Assembly: GCF_030247195.1 (NCBI RefSeq)
Contig: NC_080671.1
Coordinates: 65,719,412 to 65,783,411 of the forward strand
Direction: 5' to 3'
Source of the DNA: Topomyia yanbarensis
Taxonomy: Eukaryota; Arthropoda; Insecta; Diptera; Culicidae
DNA: 64,000 bases
The notes under the pieces were generated by a model. It ran no database searches. It saw only the letters and a list, made by a program, of their open reading frames with translations, and was not told where the DNA came from. A program made the translations under genes and the position numbers. Below are positions 32,941-44,894 of this stretch, one piece after another (positions within the stretch are counted from its first letter, which is position 1; each line of letters starts with the position of its first letter).

Positions 32941-35326
32941 CTACTGAATATTTTTCATAAAATTAACTAATTTCCTCACAAGTTGAATCGAGCTAATATC
33001 TTCATTTCAAAGCATGCATTCATGTTATTATCATCAACAAGGACTAATTAGCAACTTCGAGCCAACCATTCTCAACTTACTAATCGGGTTTATCTCAGCT
33101 CAACGGACGAAAGAACCCGGCGAAACAGCGGACTGATAATTTACGACCCCGTAAGCAGTAGTAGGTCACTATCCAGCTGACAGAACTGTAGCTGTCATCA
33201 TGCCCAGGAATGGGTGCAATAAATTAATAAGGAACTGTGACGAAAACGTACAGTGTTCTTTTCCTATGCCAACGCCATGTGAAGCAAAGGATTCCGAAGC
33301 AGCAAAGGAAAGTCTTGGTGGGGTATCCTTCTTTGCTTACACACAATGTGTGTCCACGTCCATAGCAACGGACCGCCAGCGGGAGAATGTGTGACAGGTA
33401 CCCAATAACAAAAGAAAGCAATCCGGGACTCACAATATGTTTCCATGGAAATGAAACAAAGCTGTGGATTAAAAGTCAAACAAAACTGCTAAACGTGATT
33501 TCTTAGATCTCCCTCTTTCGATATTTGCTGCCGTGGAGAATCGTAATCAGCAATCATTTACGTCTTGATTTACATACATGTTACATATGCCCGAGCTTGA
33601 ACCTTCTGCAGCTTGTCAACAACTTGTCAAATGACTAATTATGACAAGGATCAGTCAAGTACATCCCGCATACTGTGGTTCGGTGGTAGCGTATTATGTT
33701 CGTAGTTATTCTTTGCGGGTCTTCAGGCCGAGATTTATTTTCACCCAAGCGAAAACATAAACTGAGCACATAAACATAAATATCATGCCCCTTCATATGT
33801 ACTTCCCAGCTTGCTTCCGAAGCATCTTTCCCTCAATCTGTCCGGCTAGTGAAAGAGGCTTAGTATGTGGCTCAGTGAAATATTTGGGGAAGCTGTTGGT
33901 TCAATAGTTTAACGAGGCACTTTTAAAACATCGTAAATTAAAGCTCCCGCCGAACGGAGGATATTATTTTTGTCGGTCACAGAACCGAGTGGCTGCAGTG
34001 TTTCATCGAGCGATGCGCCGCTGTCGTTGGATGGGAAGCACAACATTAAGCCTGGATTAGCGACTTTCAGGTTGACGTTTTACATATGTAAGAAATGTTC
34101 TCAGATGATTTGGGGTATTTTAAGCGGAAGTTGCATTGCCGACGGCATGAGGTGGAAAATATGTCTTATGTGATGCGCCGATTGGTGAGTAATACCGTAA
34201 CTAAATAAAGCGATAAGGATGCTTCTAAAGTTTAGACGAATTTTTATCTTTCTAATTATTTTATTTATACCTCATCCCAACCTAGAGGAATAGTTTATCT
34301 ACCTTTAATTTTCATCAATATTTCCCCTGCACAAAGCAAACGAGGATGTACTGATTGGGTCTTTAAATCGAGGACTAGAGTGCTGGTACAGCTCCTTCGA
34401 AAGCAGCTTACTGGTTTTATGTAAATCCTTTCCTGCACTACCTGCTAAGACGTTTAACTCTAAGAAAATGTTCACTTCATACAGACCCTATGCATGCAAA
34501 CAGTTAAGACAGTTTCAAAAAACAATAAACATTTTCTTTACTCTCTTCCCCTTTACACTCACGTCAAGTTAATCCTTGATGCATTAACCAACTTACTATT
34601 GGGGTTTCGTTCAACTGCACTTTCTCCAAAAGACCTACCTTGAAGGATTTGCACTTTTTGCAGCGCTGTCGGCACGACTTCTCTCCTGTAAGCACTTAAT
34701 GAAGAGCAAACAAAGTGGGACAAAAGTTGAACCGATAATCTCAATCTTTAATTTTAATGAGATCAAAATATTTGAATTCCAAGAAAATGCTTCTACTGCT
34801 GAATAAGATTCTGGTGTTTCGTGTTGGTTTTTCAAATGGTCTTTTTGGATTTACTTTAGAAGGGATCGGGTACATGTGAAAGCATGATCTGTCCACGTGT
34901 TCGTGTGTGTGTGGGTGAAGCGGTTCATTTGCGGGCCAATTCTAGAACAAATAAATCCGATGAAGATCACTGACCTCCCCAAATGGATCAGTCGAGGTAA
35001 TCTCATAAACTGGCTAAGAGCAACGGATCTTCGACCATAGTTGCTTTATTCCTTGGGTTGTCGAGAAAATTAATTTTAATGAAAGATCAAGAGATTTCTT
35101 TTGATAGCGAATTCCTGAGCATGTTTACTTACTAAGTTGTACGTCCAGTTAAAATATTGTTTGATGATTCACGATTGAATGAACTCAACCTTATGGTTTT
35201 ACATTTCTTACAAAAGAAGTGTATAAGATTCGCTCAAACTTTGTAATCTTTTCCCGAGGCCCGGAGGGCCGAGTCTCATATACCAATCGACTCAGCTCGA
35301 CAAATTGGAACAATGTATGTATGTAT
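32941..35326. other. Intergenic DNA, no recognised gene
   Basis: Several 60-70-codon frames exist on both strands (33200-33480, 33970-34173, 34559-34835), but none shows a domain, a signal peptide or splice context that I can defend. Composition around 33080-33420 and 33780-34180 is less AT-rich and could include unrecognised exons or regulatory DNA. Confidence 0.35.
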
Positions 35327-35334
35327 ATGTGTGT

Positions 35335-36225
35335 TAGGGTGGGACAAAAAATGGAATCCAGCTCCGAGCAACTTTTCAGGTACCATTTGGGACCTACAAC
35401 AACTGTGCAAATTCTTAGCTCGATCGTTGAAACTATATTTTTGCGCCCACTGTTTAAAGTTTACATGGGATTTTGTATGGAAAAACTAACTTTCACAAAA
35501 TAATTCCTCCGGAAGTCGCCCATTGCTTCCTAAAAATAAATCGTTATGTGGCTTTTATGGGAAATTTAACAAAGAAACAAAGTCTCGAAAACCACGAAAC
35601 GATCTGACGCTTGAGAAAAAAGTTATTAAGCAGAAACCGATTGATGCTCTGACGATTGATAAAATATTCATTTTTTCTAGCACCACTGCTGTTGGCTGTC
35701 CAATTATATGCAATTTTGTTTTGATCTTCTCTTATTGTGTTTAAATCATTTATCTATGCTGTTTGGCCACTTCGCAAGGGTTTTGGGGGATAAATTGAGG
35801 TTTCTTTTGTACATAATAAGAGAAAGTTAAGAATTTTGTATATTATTCGACCGTCAGCAGCAGTGATGCTATGAAAAGTGAAATTTTCATCAATCTTCAG
35901 GGCATCAATCGGTTTCTGCTTAATAACTTTTTCCACAAGCATCAGATCGTTTCGTGGTCTTCTAGACTTTGTTTCCTTGACAAATTTCCTATAAAAATCA
36001 GTCATCTGTTTATTTTTAGGAGATAACGGGCGACTCTTGAAAGAATTATTTTGCAAAAGTAGATTTCCCCATACGAAATCCCATGTAAACTTTAAACCAT
36101 GGGCGCAAAAATATAGTTTCACCGACCGAACTAAAAAATTGCAGAGTTGCTCTGGGAGCTAAATAAGACCCAAAAAGTAACTCGGAGCGAAATTTTATTT
36201 TTTTCATATAATCATGTCCCACACA
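35335..36225. mobile_element. hAT-like foldback element (TAGGGTGGGACA end)
   Basis: Two arms of about 390 bp are inverted repeats of each other, with shared blocks such as 'gtttacatgggattt', 'ttattaagcagaaaccgatt' and 'aaaccacgaaacgatctga'. They are separated by about 100 bp. The left end is TAGGGTGGGACA and the right end, read inverted, is TGTGTGGGACAT. The flanks ATGTGTGT (35327-35334) and TTGTGTGT (36226-36233) agree at 7 of 8 positions, suggesting an 8-bp target duplication as in hAT elements. The open frames inside (35523-35744 and its mirror 35754-36122) are mirror images of one arm sequence and are not evidence of a gene. Confidence 0.7.
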
Positions 36226-36229
36226 TTGT

Positions 36230-37125
36230 GTGTGTATGTGGGTATGTATGTATGTACACTAATGTCATGTAATTATCTCAGCAACGGCTAAACCGATTTT
36301 AATGAAACTAGTTTCAAATGAAAGGCCCAACGTGACAGTTTAACATTATCGTTTTTGATTTTTGATATGTTGTTTACTTTCTGAGATATGGGTGATTTTG
36401 TCAAAACAGAACATGTTTTAAGCAAATAACTTTCGTACAAGGCTGACACGCGACGCATAGAAAAAGAAAGCTCATAAAAATACCTTTCTAACAAGATATA
36501 GATTGTCAAAATCCGTTCACGAGCGGCGGAGATATTAAACATTTTGTATTTTATTTCTCGCTTACCAATTTCCACTAACTAAAATTGAGACCATTACATA
36601 CAGAGTATAACTTTACTGGTGTTTTAGGAGCTAAACTAAACCGATTTTGAATATCGGGGTATGGAAACATATCTACTCGATTCTGAAAACATTTTGTGAA
36701 TTACCTCAATTATAAATGAACTATTCCTCAAAAATTAATATGCAAGTTTTCTTCAAAGACAAAATAATATGTAAGTTGACTTCATAGTGAAATTTTTTTA
36801 GAGTTCATGTATTTAACCCTTATATTAGGCGTTGCGTTCAACTGTGAGGTAGATGTTGGGGGGTAAATTAATTCACAGATTATCAAGGATTCCACCTAAT
36901 AGTGAGATAAAAGATTTCTCATAGGAATATACTCGCAGCATCATTGAGAGTGTTTTTGAATCCCAAAATTCTAGCGAAAATTTCTCTTCTTTTGCAAGAT
37001 TTGGGTTATACTGGTTATGGCGCAAAAATTTCTAGTTGCATAATTTATAATCAGGGTGTAAAGTAAAATAATATATTATTAATATAGGTCACGGCACTAA
37101 CCATCATTTCTAGACCTTTTATTCA
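36230..37125. other. Intergenic DNA with dispersed-repeat sequence
   Basis: The part 36270-36560 ('aacggctaaaccgattttaa', 'gtttcaaatgaaaggc', 'gagcggcggagatattaaac') has the wording of a very common insect repeat, but no boundary is visible. Nothing else is supported. Confidence 0.35.
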
Positions 37126-37345
37126 AAACGACATATCTACAATGAGTGACTCTCTTTGTTTAGTTTCTCTTCTGTTGATAATTCGGTCGCTTTAACATTT
37201 ATCCCTCAACTCTTTGCATAATATGCTAGTCATAACCACCGTCTTTCGATCTGTTCTGTAAAATAAGAGAAAAGTGCTATAGTGACGCCGTAAAAGTCCA
37301 AAGAGAAAGTAAACAAAGAGAGTCACTCATTGTAGATTTGTCTTT
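37126..37345. mobile_element. ~220-bp MITE with ATCTACAATGAGTGACTCTC arms
   Basis: The arm 'atctacaatgagtgactctc' followed by 'tttgttta.tttctctt' at 37133-37171 is repeated inverted at 37296-37338. The outer sequence (aaaacgaca / aaaagacaa) extends the match a few bases. The loop is about 125 bp and non-coding. It is followed by a CT-rich stretch (37375-37440). Confidence 0.7.
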
Positions 37346-38177
37346 TAAAAAAAAAACGCTCAAGATTAGCCATTTCTCACACGCCCTCTCTCACTACCAC
37401 TCAATTACTCTCTTTCTCTCACTCTCTGTCACTTTCTTCGTTCGTGTTCGTAGCAACTGTCACAACTCACAGCTTCTTGCTGTTTCTCTATCCATTTCTA
37501 AGTTGTACGATAAGATCTTCTGCTAATCTGAAATATTTATTAATGTCTAATCATGTGTGCGATGTAATTGTGTAGGTTTAAGAAGACAAAACTTTTTTTG
37601 TTTGCCGTTGCCCTGTAAATAGTTTATTGCATCATATTGTAGAAGAGAGCCACAAGTTTGATATTACATCCTGCTTGCTAAATAAAATATTTGTAGTCCT
37701 GAGAAAATTTGTAAAACTTTTATATTATGAGAAAACTATTACTATTTTCAAATGTTCACAGTCTCATTATTCGAAACGTTGAACTATGGGTAGGAAGGTG
37801 AGTATTACTCATTCCAAGAAACCATTTGAGGCAACAGTCTTGTGCCAATAGTTTCACGATCCATTGGGTTACTGTTCCAAAGCCCAGTAATCTTAAGACG
37901 GTATATACATACAGTGGTTTTAAATTCAAGAGTGCCTCTGGAGCAGTAGTAGGTGTTATCGAGAACGCACCAGTCATCGCTATAAAGACCATCCTCTGAA
38001 GATAGTTTAACTTTGATTGAATTGTCATGACTTCTCCCTCCTGCCATCACACACGGCACCCGTGTGCCAGTATTGGTTTAACACTTGGTATGTTTCCTTA
38101 CCTCTACTTGTCTTAACGATGAGCACAGATGTCGGTTGCAAAGCATTGCGTGTATCCAGTTCGTGATGTATGAAGGT

Positions 38178-38968
38178 TGAACTGGTTCAATTTTTGACTT
38201 TTAGCTCCACCAGGCTCTACTGATTCCTTTTATGTCCCTTAGTAATCGTGCAAATTTTGGTACCAATCGATTGTGCCTACGGACCCTCCAAAAATTTCAA
38301 AGTTTATATGGAAATTAGTATGGAAAATCGGTTAACATTGAAAATAAATTCTTAAAAAATCACCTCATCAATCAATTATTGAGAACACTATATATTTCTC
38401 AAGGTATCTTTCTACTGATCACATTCGTGGAACATTGTAAGCTTGTGAAAATTCGCTGAAAAAAGTTATTAACTAAAGAAGCAGCATGGCTTCGAAACAA
38501 GTGGATTTTATTATTAATCATAGCAACCCTGTTTCAAAAACTGCATGTACCACACGCTAGCGTTGGTTGGCAAGTCTAGTTTACACTTGTATATAGCGAT
38601 GTAGCTATTCAAACAGGGTTGCTATGATTAATAATTAAATCCATTGGTTTTGAAGCCATGCTATTTCTTTAGTTAATAACTTTTTTTCAGCGAATTTTCA
38701 CAAACTTACAATGTTCCACGAATTGGTTCAGTAGAAGAATCCCTTTATAAATATATAATGTTCTGATTAATTGATTGATGAGGTGATTTTTTAAGAATTT
38801 ATTTTCAATGTTAACCGATTTTCCATACGAATTTCCATATAAACTTTGAAATTTTTGGAGGGTCCGTAGACACAACCGATCGGTACCAAAATTGGCACAA
38901 TTACTAAGGTCCATAAAAGGAATCAGTAGAGCCTGGTGGAGCTAAAAGTCAAAAATTGAACCAGTCTA
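38178..38968. mobile_element. Foldback element with 8-bp target duplication ATGAAGGT
   Basis: Arms of about 340 bp are inverted repeats starting ACTGGTTCAATTTTTGAC and sharing 'ggaccctccaaaaatttcaa', 'gattttccata', 'cgtggaacattgtaag' and 'ccatggcttc'-like blocks. The centre (38510-38640) contains a second nested palindrome ('catagcaaccctgttt' versus 'aaacagggttgctatg'). ATGAAGGT occurs exactly at both borders (38170-38177 and 38969-38976), and the LINE reading frame resumes across it. An 8-bp duplication fits hAT-type transposition. Non-coding. Confidence 0.85.
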
Positions 38969-40670
38969 ATGAAGGTACTCCATGACCTCGTGCTGCTTCC
39001 AAAATGCCTTCAAAAGACACGTGGTCAAAAGAAACTTCAATATCGAGAAAAACTCCTAAACTTGATTGCTTTTGTGAAAAAGCTTTTTCAATGGTGTAGA
39101 CAACATTGTGTAACAGGGTGGTAGTAGACTTTTCCCGCTGACACGCATGTTGCATTGCATACAGCGGGTGCTCGCCCAAGCTAACATCCCGAATATAGTG
39201 GTCGATTAAACGTTTCACTGATTTGAGAAGGAAGGAGGTCAGACTGATCGGCCTTTGCATCCTCATAAGTGACGCGGCCACCTTTGGGAATAAATTTGAC
39301 AGTTATTTACCGCCACGCTAATGGAATGTATCCTGTTGTAAGACTACAAGTAATGTTTTTTTTAATATGCTTAAAATGTTCATATCCTTTTTGTTGTAGA
39401 ACTGGAATGATTCCATCTTTTCTCGGAGATATAAGGAGCAAAACTTTCAATAGCCCATTTGATCTATTCGGCTGCCACAATTCTACGATCAAATGCCCAA
39501 GAATCGTAACTACCTGAAAATAACTCAGATACAGTCCTAGTGATGGCTTCGTACAGCCTGGAGAGTGTGTGTCAAAAAGACAGTTGAGTACTACATCTTC
39601 GTCAGACGAGTATTCACCATTAGCAGCTCTAATAGAACTGATATGAAAGTCTTTCGATTTCGAAAGTAACTTGTTCAATCTTCTAGTCTCGTTGAGACTT
39701 GAGAAATTTGTGCAATGGCTTTTCCAAGCACTTCGCTCAGATGATCGAAGGGCATTTCTGTATGCTTTCCTTCTCCGACCCATCCCTGCGTCTGTGATGC
39801 TAAGCTCTTCTACATAACATTTTGAGTCGAACAAGTTCGAAATTCTACCAAGGTGTTCCTCTAGAAGCGGACAAGCCTCTTGGTATGCTGCTACTATGAG
39901 TAAACTTGTTCTATTCACGATCTCATCCAAGTAACTTGGAGATTCAATCATCGGAAGATACCCTTTAAACTTAGTCGCCAAGCCCTTTTCATAGAGGTCC
40001 CAGATCGTAGATTTAGGATTACGATATGTGACGATATCTAGCGAGACGTTTAAGTGATCAAAGACGATGTACTTATGATCAGATAACGACGGTTCTAGCT
40101 CGTTTGGTACGAGCCAGTTTGCCAACTCATGCGTTATACCGTCAGAGCAGAGAGTTACATCTAACACCTCTTCTCTACCAGCTCGTGCAAATGTTGGGAG
40201 GTTTCCTGCATTAGAAATGTGCAAATTCGTACTACTTAAGTATTCCATTAATTCGATACCTCTCAAATTGATATTTGAGCAGCCCCAAATTATGTGGTGG
40301 GCATTTGCATCACTGCCGATTATGAGAGGCAACTCATTTCTGTCACAGTATGATACAACTCTTTTGAAATCATCAGAAGGTTCATTATGCGGCAAATATG
40401 CCGAACAATAGACGTATTTTTTGTTTATTGTGTCAACAGTCATATTTACCGTGACAGCAAAAAAATCGCTAGTTGTGAGGTCGGACATAAGACAAGCGTC
40501 AATAGCACTATTCGCAAGTATACATGCACGAGACTTTTCACGTGGATGTGTCATGCCATTTTTGTTGAAAGCTGCGAAGACGGGGTTATGTAGCTTTCCA
40601 ACATAGAAGTTTCCTTTATAGAAAGATGGATCTTGAATCAAAGCTATGGAAGCTTTTCCTTCCTGCACAA
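38969..40670 (-). pseudogene. LOA-like LINE ORF2: endonuclease and RT N-terminal half
   Basis: The frame from 40668 (an upstream frame carries 'INLQHKRTAT') shows the AP endonuclease: 'SIALIQDPSFYKG', 'LIIGSDANAHHIIWGC', 'EEVLDVTLCS' and 'EPSLSDHKYIVFDH' with the terminal catalytic His. The linker and palm entry follow ('VVTILGHLIVELW'). A frameshift near 39290 leads into 39281-38949 with 'RPISLTSFLLKSVKRLIDHY', 'QHACQREKSTTTLLHNVV' and 'LGVFLDIEVSFDHVSF', whose Asp is the first RT catalytic residue (Gly/Ala of the usual motif replaced by Val-Ser). The frame is cut by the foldback insertion at 38968. Confidence 0.8.
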
Positions 40671-41904
40671 GGCGAATAGATTCATAGTTGCTGTACGTTT
40701 ATGCTGAAGATTAATTTGTGCTTCTCTAACTTTACTCGATTACAGCACTACACATTTCATCATCAGCATTTGTTGTACAGCAACTAGAAGATACCGAACG
40801 CGTTGGCTGATAGTAGCCTATAGCGAACCCCGAGATGGGTATTAGGGACATGACCATCATTTGAATCCCACGATTTGCGAAGAAATGAACGTCCACTGTG
40901 TCAGAGATTCGCTTAACACAGCAAGGGTCACGACACTCCGTGTGCTACTGGCATATTTTAGTCCTGCCAGCCATTCAGTCCTCGGCACGGAGAAACATCT
41001 TGACTTGAGAACTCCTGTTTGAATCCAGTGCCCAGTGTTTCCAAATAGGCTAAAACGTGATCGAGTTTTTTTTTGACCGCGAAAAAACTATTTTCGAGCT
41101 ATAGTGTCTTCAGCGAAGTTTGTCTACAAAATATTCCCCATCTTACTAAAGTATTAGTTTGATGATTAATCCCCCTAAAGCTGAGACGCAAACTTTTGTT
41201 ACACATTTGTGGAGGTTTCTATGATAAACCCCTGTAAATCACTTTTTTCAAAATAACTTTTCAGGGTGATTTTTTTTAATTTCAAAATGTTCAAAGATTT
41301 TGTTCGGCATAATAAAATACACAATTTTTGTTATGCAAGTTTATTTCTATCTCTTATATATGTGGAGTTATCGAAAGTTTTAGTGCCAGAAAAGCATCAT
41401 TTGGGTATGAAATCTTTTGGTCAGGCAAGTTAACAACTCAGTCACTGAAAGCGACACAAGTGGAGATGAAGACATTTTATTATAATTTCAATCCAAACTA
41501 AAAGATTTTAGAATTGAAAACATATTTCAAATGCTAGATTACATTTTGTAATCGGTAAGCTATTTTAAAGCCCTCCCCCCCTCCTACCTGTCTCTCCAGT
41601 TACAACATGCCTCATACTTCCTCCTTTTACCCTTAAATGTGTGATGTAATTTTTGAATGGCCTTGTAAAAGGGTTTAATAGTCGTTTTTTGAATTTCAGT
41701 AACGCCCGCATAACGCTTTTATTTGTGGAAATATTTGATTTTGTTTTGTGAACTTCAATCACGGTTTCCGCCAAGAACTAGTTCACAACTTTATGAACAT
41801 TATTCATAAAACCAATGGTTGACTCATGATTTTTTTCATAGTTATAGGAACAATAGTTCACAACATCGAAATTTTTTCGTGAACTATTTCACGAAATTCG
41901 GAAT

Positions 41905-42430
41905 TTTATTCATGAAATCATTCAATTCTCGTGAACTAATTCATGATCCCTAATATATTAGTCCCAATCCAATATCCGTGCTCGTGAAATAGTTCACAAA
42001 ATCATCAAATATTATTCATGTATTCGTTAACTGGTTCATGATTCCTAATATATTAGTTACGATTCAATATCAGTGCTCGTAAAATAGTTTACATCATGAA
42101 ATATTGTTCATGTATTCGTGAACAGGTTCATGATACCTAGTATAATAGTCACAAATTACCATTCGTTTTCGCGAAATAGTTCACCAAATCATAAAATATT
42201 ATTCATGTATTCGTGAACTGGTTCGTGATTCTGATACTAGTCACGATACTGTATCCGTACTCGTGAAGTAGTTCACGAAATCATGAAGTATTATTCGTGC
42301 ATTCGTGAACTGGTTCATGATGCCTAGCTTAATAGTTACTACTTATCATTCGTTTTCGTGAAAAAGTTTACGAAATCATAAAATATTCATGTATTCGTGA
42401 ACTGTTTCATGATTCCTAGTACATGATTAA
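41905..42430. repeat. ~93-bp minisatellite, about six units
   Basis: The block 'ttcatgtattcgtgaactgg' recurs near 41909 (variant), 42015, 42107, 42202, 42294 and 42386, at spacings of 92-95 bp (106 for the first). Each is followed by 'ttcatgattcctaatatatt'-like and 'cgtgctcgtgaaatagttca'-like stretches. Units are diverged. The array belongs to the foldback element that encloses it. Confidence 0.8.
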
Positions 42431-42941
42431 CTTGTATCTATTTGTGTGCTTGTGATATTTAGAAGATATCCCCACTCATTTACAATTTCATGCAACATGG
42501 AAATGAAATTTTTACGTGAACTCTATCACAAAAGTTGGAGTATTATTCGTGCAATCATTTTTGTTCCATGCACTTTTTAATGAAATACCCAGTTGCTAGC
42601 GACCAGTAATAGGTACGAGCAGTAAATATAAAAAAAAATATTAGTACTTCGAACATCGTTGTTCATTTGATAAGGTTCATTGTGATGTCCGGACAAAAAA
42701 CGAAAACTGCACTAAGAACCTCAAATAGTGTGCGTGATATAGTTCACAAAACCAGATATTGCGAATAAGTCTTATTTTAATGATCCAGTTCATATTGTCA
42801 AGTTATTCTGAGTAAAAAAAAACATCAGTAACCAAAAATTACAGATCACGATAAGGCAAATAGAATTTACGAATACCATGATAAAACCACTAATATCATG
42901 AACATTAGTTACATTACTCTTTGAAAGTAAGCTCTAAAATA

Positions 42942-43440
42942 AAATATCATTATAACATGAACAGAAATTACGAAAATCGTGACTAAGATCTTGAAATCAT
43001 GCACACAAATGACACAACTAGTGACAAAAATATCCAAAATCGTGACCAAGATCCTGAAATCATGAACATGAATTGCTCTATTCATGACTAAAATATCGCG
43101 ATAACATGAACAAAAGTTACAAAAATCGCGACTAAGATCCTGAAATCATGAGCACAAATTACACAACTCGTGACAAAAATATTCAAAATCGTGACAAAGA
43201 TCATGAACCCATGAACATGAATCACTCTACTTATGACTAAAATATCACGATAACGTGAATGAAAATTACAAACATTGCGACTAAGATCTTGAAATCATGA
43301 ACTTTAATCCCGCTAACGTCATGAGAATTCACAAAAATCGCGAATAAGCTCTTGAAATCATGAAAAACGTTTGACTGTCGACTGTGTGTTCCCAAATCAT
43401 GAATAAGAATCACAACAAAAACTAAACAACAACAGTAACC
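42942..43440. repeat. ~149-bp minisatellite, about three units
   Basis: 'aaatatc.cgataacatgaac' recurs at about 42942, 43091 and 43240, a regular 149-bp period. Each unit contains 'cgactaagatcctgaaatca' and 'aactcgtgacaaaaatattc' variants. It differs in period from the 93-bp array but is built from the same 'tcatgaa' and 'tcgtga' words. Confidence 0.75.
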
Positions 43441-43822
43441 CAACCAAACATTCTAATGTAACGCCATGTATTTATTCGGGGCGAACTGGTTTTTAGAAAA
43501 CACAAATAGTTTCATGAATGCGAGGTTTATTATTCATAATTTCAGGAACTTTGTCACGGTTTTCGTAAATCGTCCAGTTCATGAAATCGTGACCTTTTGT
43601 TCATGAATTTATGAACGGATTTTTTCCGTGTATATTACCTACAACTTTGGTGAATGCAGTTTTTTATTACTTTCATAAATGACCAAACAAAAATTTTCTT
43701 CTCAGCTTTAGGGGAATTATTAGGGGGATTAATAAGATGGGAAATATTTTATAGACAAACTTTGCTGAAGACACTGCAGCTCGAAAATCACGTTTTTGTC
43801 TATTTGGAAATGCTGTGCAGTG

Positions 43823-44192
43823 AATCAATTCTTCGTTGAATTACTTCAACCCGCCGGATACTACACGGCCTCTAGGCTGGTTTTGTCTGGAGAATGATAA
43901 TTGACTATGTTTACATAAAACTTTCATTAGTTGTTAAAAATATAGCAAACGTGCTACTAATGATAAGAATGAGGGTGCGTCTGCCCTATTATGCGAAATT
44001 GGGCTCTCATGGTGAGAGAGCAGTCTAAATGTCAATAGCAGGAAACAACCAAAAGAAAATACCAAATATTATGGAATAGAGCAGCTTAATTGGCTATTCC
44101 TGACCTTCGTTTGAACTGCCCAAAATAACTTCTCTAACATGCACTTCTTACGACGTTACCTTTGAAAGCGCATTTTACATATCAACGAAATA
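43823..44192. other. Spacer, nothing recognised
   Basis: Unique-looking DNA between two mobile elements; no gene. Confidence 0.4.
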
Positions 44193-44894
44193 TGCACACC
44201 CAGGTTTTTTACGCGGGGGATACGTACCGCGTAAAAAAACCGCGTAAAAAACCGCGTTAAAACCGCGTGAATTGGAAATTCCGCGTAAAAAAACTGCTTT
44301 AATTGGAAAATCCGCGTAAAAAAACCGCGTTAATTCGAAAAACCGCGTAAAAAAAACTCTCAGCAAAAGACTTAGAATACTTTTGGAGTTTTTTGCGCGG
44401 ATTTCGCAATTAATGCCGTTTTTTGCAAAAATATTCTAAATCCTTTTGAAAGCAAAACACCCATATTGATTGGGTTATATCGATTTCACTAAACCGGAAG
44501 TCGCCATCTTGGATTTCAAAATGGCGTCAAAAATCAATTTCTGGCACCTACTCTTCAAGACCATTCCGAAAATACGCATATTGTTGGGGTGCGGGCCATA
44601 AGGAATCTTCCAGACCCGTCTCTTCCATCTTTCCGATAATCTTCTAAGCCTTTTGCATTCAAAAGGACTTGGAATATTTTTTGCAAAAACCGTGTTAATT
44701 GCGAAATCCGCGCAAAATAAAAACTGCCAAAATTCTTCTAAGTTCCTTGCATTTATAATTGCATTTTTTTCAGAAAAAGAAGTCTTTTGCATTCAAAAGG
44801 ATATTTTTGCAAAAACCGCGTTAATTGGAAAATCCGCGTAAAAAAACCTCGTAAAAAACCGCGCAAGAAAATCCGCGTAAATAAACCTTGGTGC
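44193..44894. mobile_element. MITE rich in CCGCGTAAAAAA / TTAATTGGAAAATCCGCG words
   Basis: The left end TGCACACCCAGGTTTTTTACG and the right end, read inverted, TGCACCAAGGTTTATTTACG are alike. The body repeats 'ccgcgtaaaaaaccgcgtta' and 'attggaaaatccgcgt' many times on the left, and mirror versions near the right end. It shares the 'acgcgggggatacgt' block with the short MITE at 3923-4057. The overlapping open frames are repeat-derived. Confidence 0.65.

Larger units (their letters stand above)
37750..40770 (-). mobile_element. LOA-like non-LTR retrotransposon, broken and interrupted
   Basis: Minus-strand coding runs from an ORF2 start-like block ('REAQINLQHKRTAT', about 40745-40690) through endonuclease and the first half of reverse transcriptase to about 38969. 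It is interrupted by a foldback insertion (38178-38968) and resumes at 38177 ('NWIHAMLCNRHLCSSLRQVE'). Soon after, around 38060-38090, RT core sequence is missing. The thumb-region wording 'KLNYLQRMVFIAMTGAF' and 'GLWNSNPMDRETI…RLLPQM' follows down to about 37800. Motif wording (RPISLTSFLLK, FLDIE.SFD, LQRM…TGAF) fits LOA-group elements. Several frameshifts are present. Confidence 0.75.
41026..43822. mobile_element. 2.8 kb foldback element carrying minisatellites
   Basis: The left end (cagtgcccagtgtttccaaa, 'aaaacgtgat', 'gtgtcttcagcgaagtttgt') is matched inverted at 43645-43822 ('acaaactttgctgaagacac', 'aatcacgttttt', 'tttggaaatgctgtgcagtg'), giving ~170-bp terminal inverted repeats. AATC borders both ends but is too short to be decisive. 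Between the arms are two degenerate tandem arrays built from 'ttcatgaa' and 'ttcacgaa' words. There is no transposase frame. It lies immediately outside the 5' end of the LOA-like LINE. Confidence 0.7.

Noticed and set aside
35523..36122. Two opposite-strand frames with similar peptides ('NDLTLEKKVIKQKPIDALTI' and 'NDLMLVEKVIKQKPIDALKI')
   Set aside because: They are the two arms of one foldback element read in mirror image; similarity reflects the inverted repeat and not a gene pair.
37338..37526. 62-codon plus-strand frame rich in Ser, Leu and His
   Set aside because: It is produced by a CT-rich low-complexity stretch directly beside a MITE.
41905..43440. Possible CRISPR-like or regularly spaced array
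   Set aside because: Units are long, degenerate and lack unique spacers between conserved short repeats; this is a minisatellite inside a eukaryotic foldback element.
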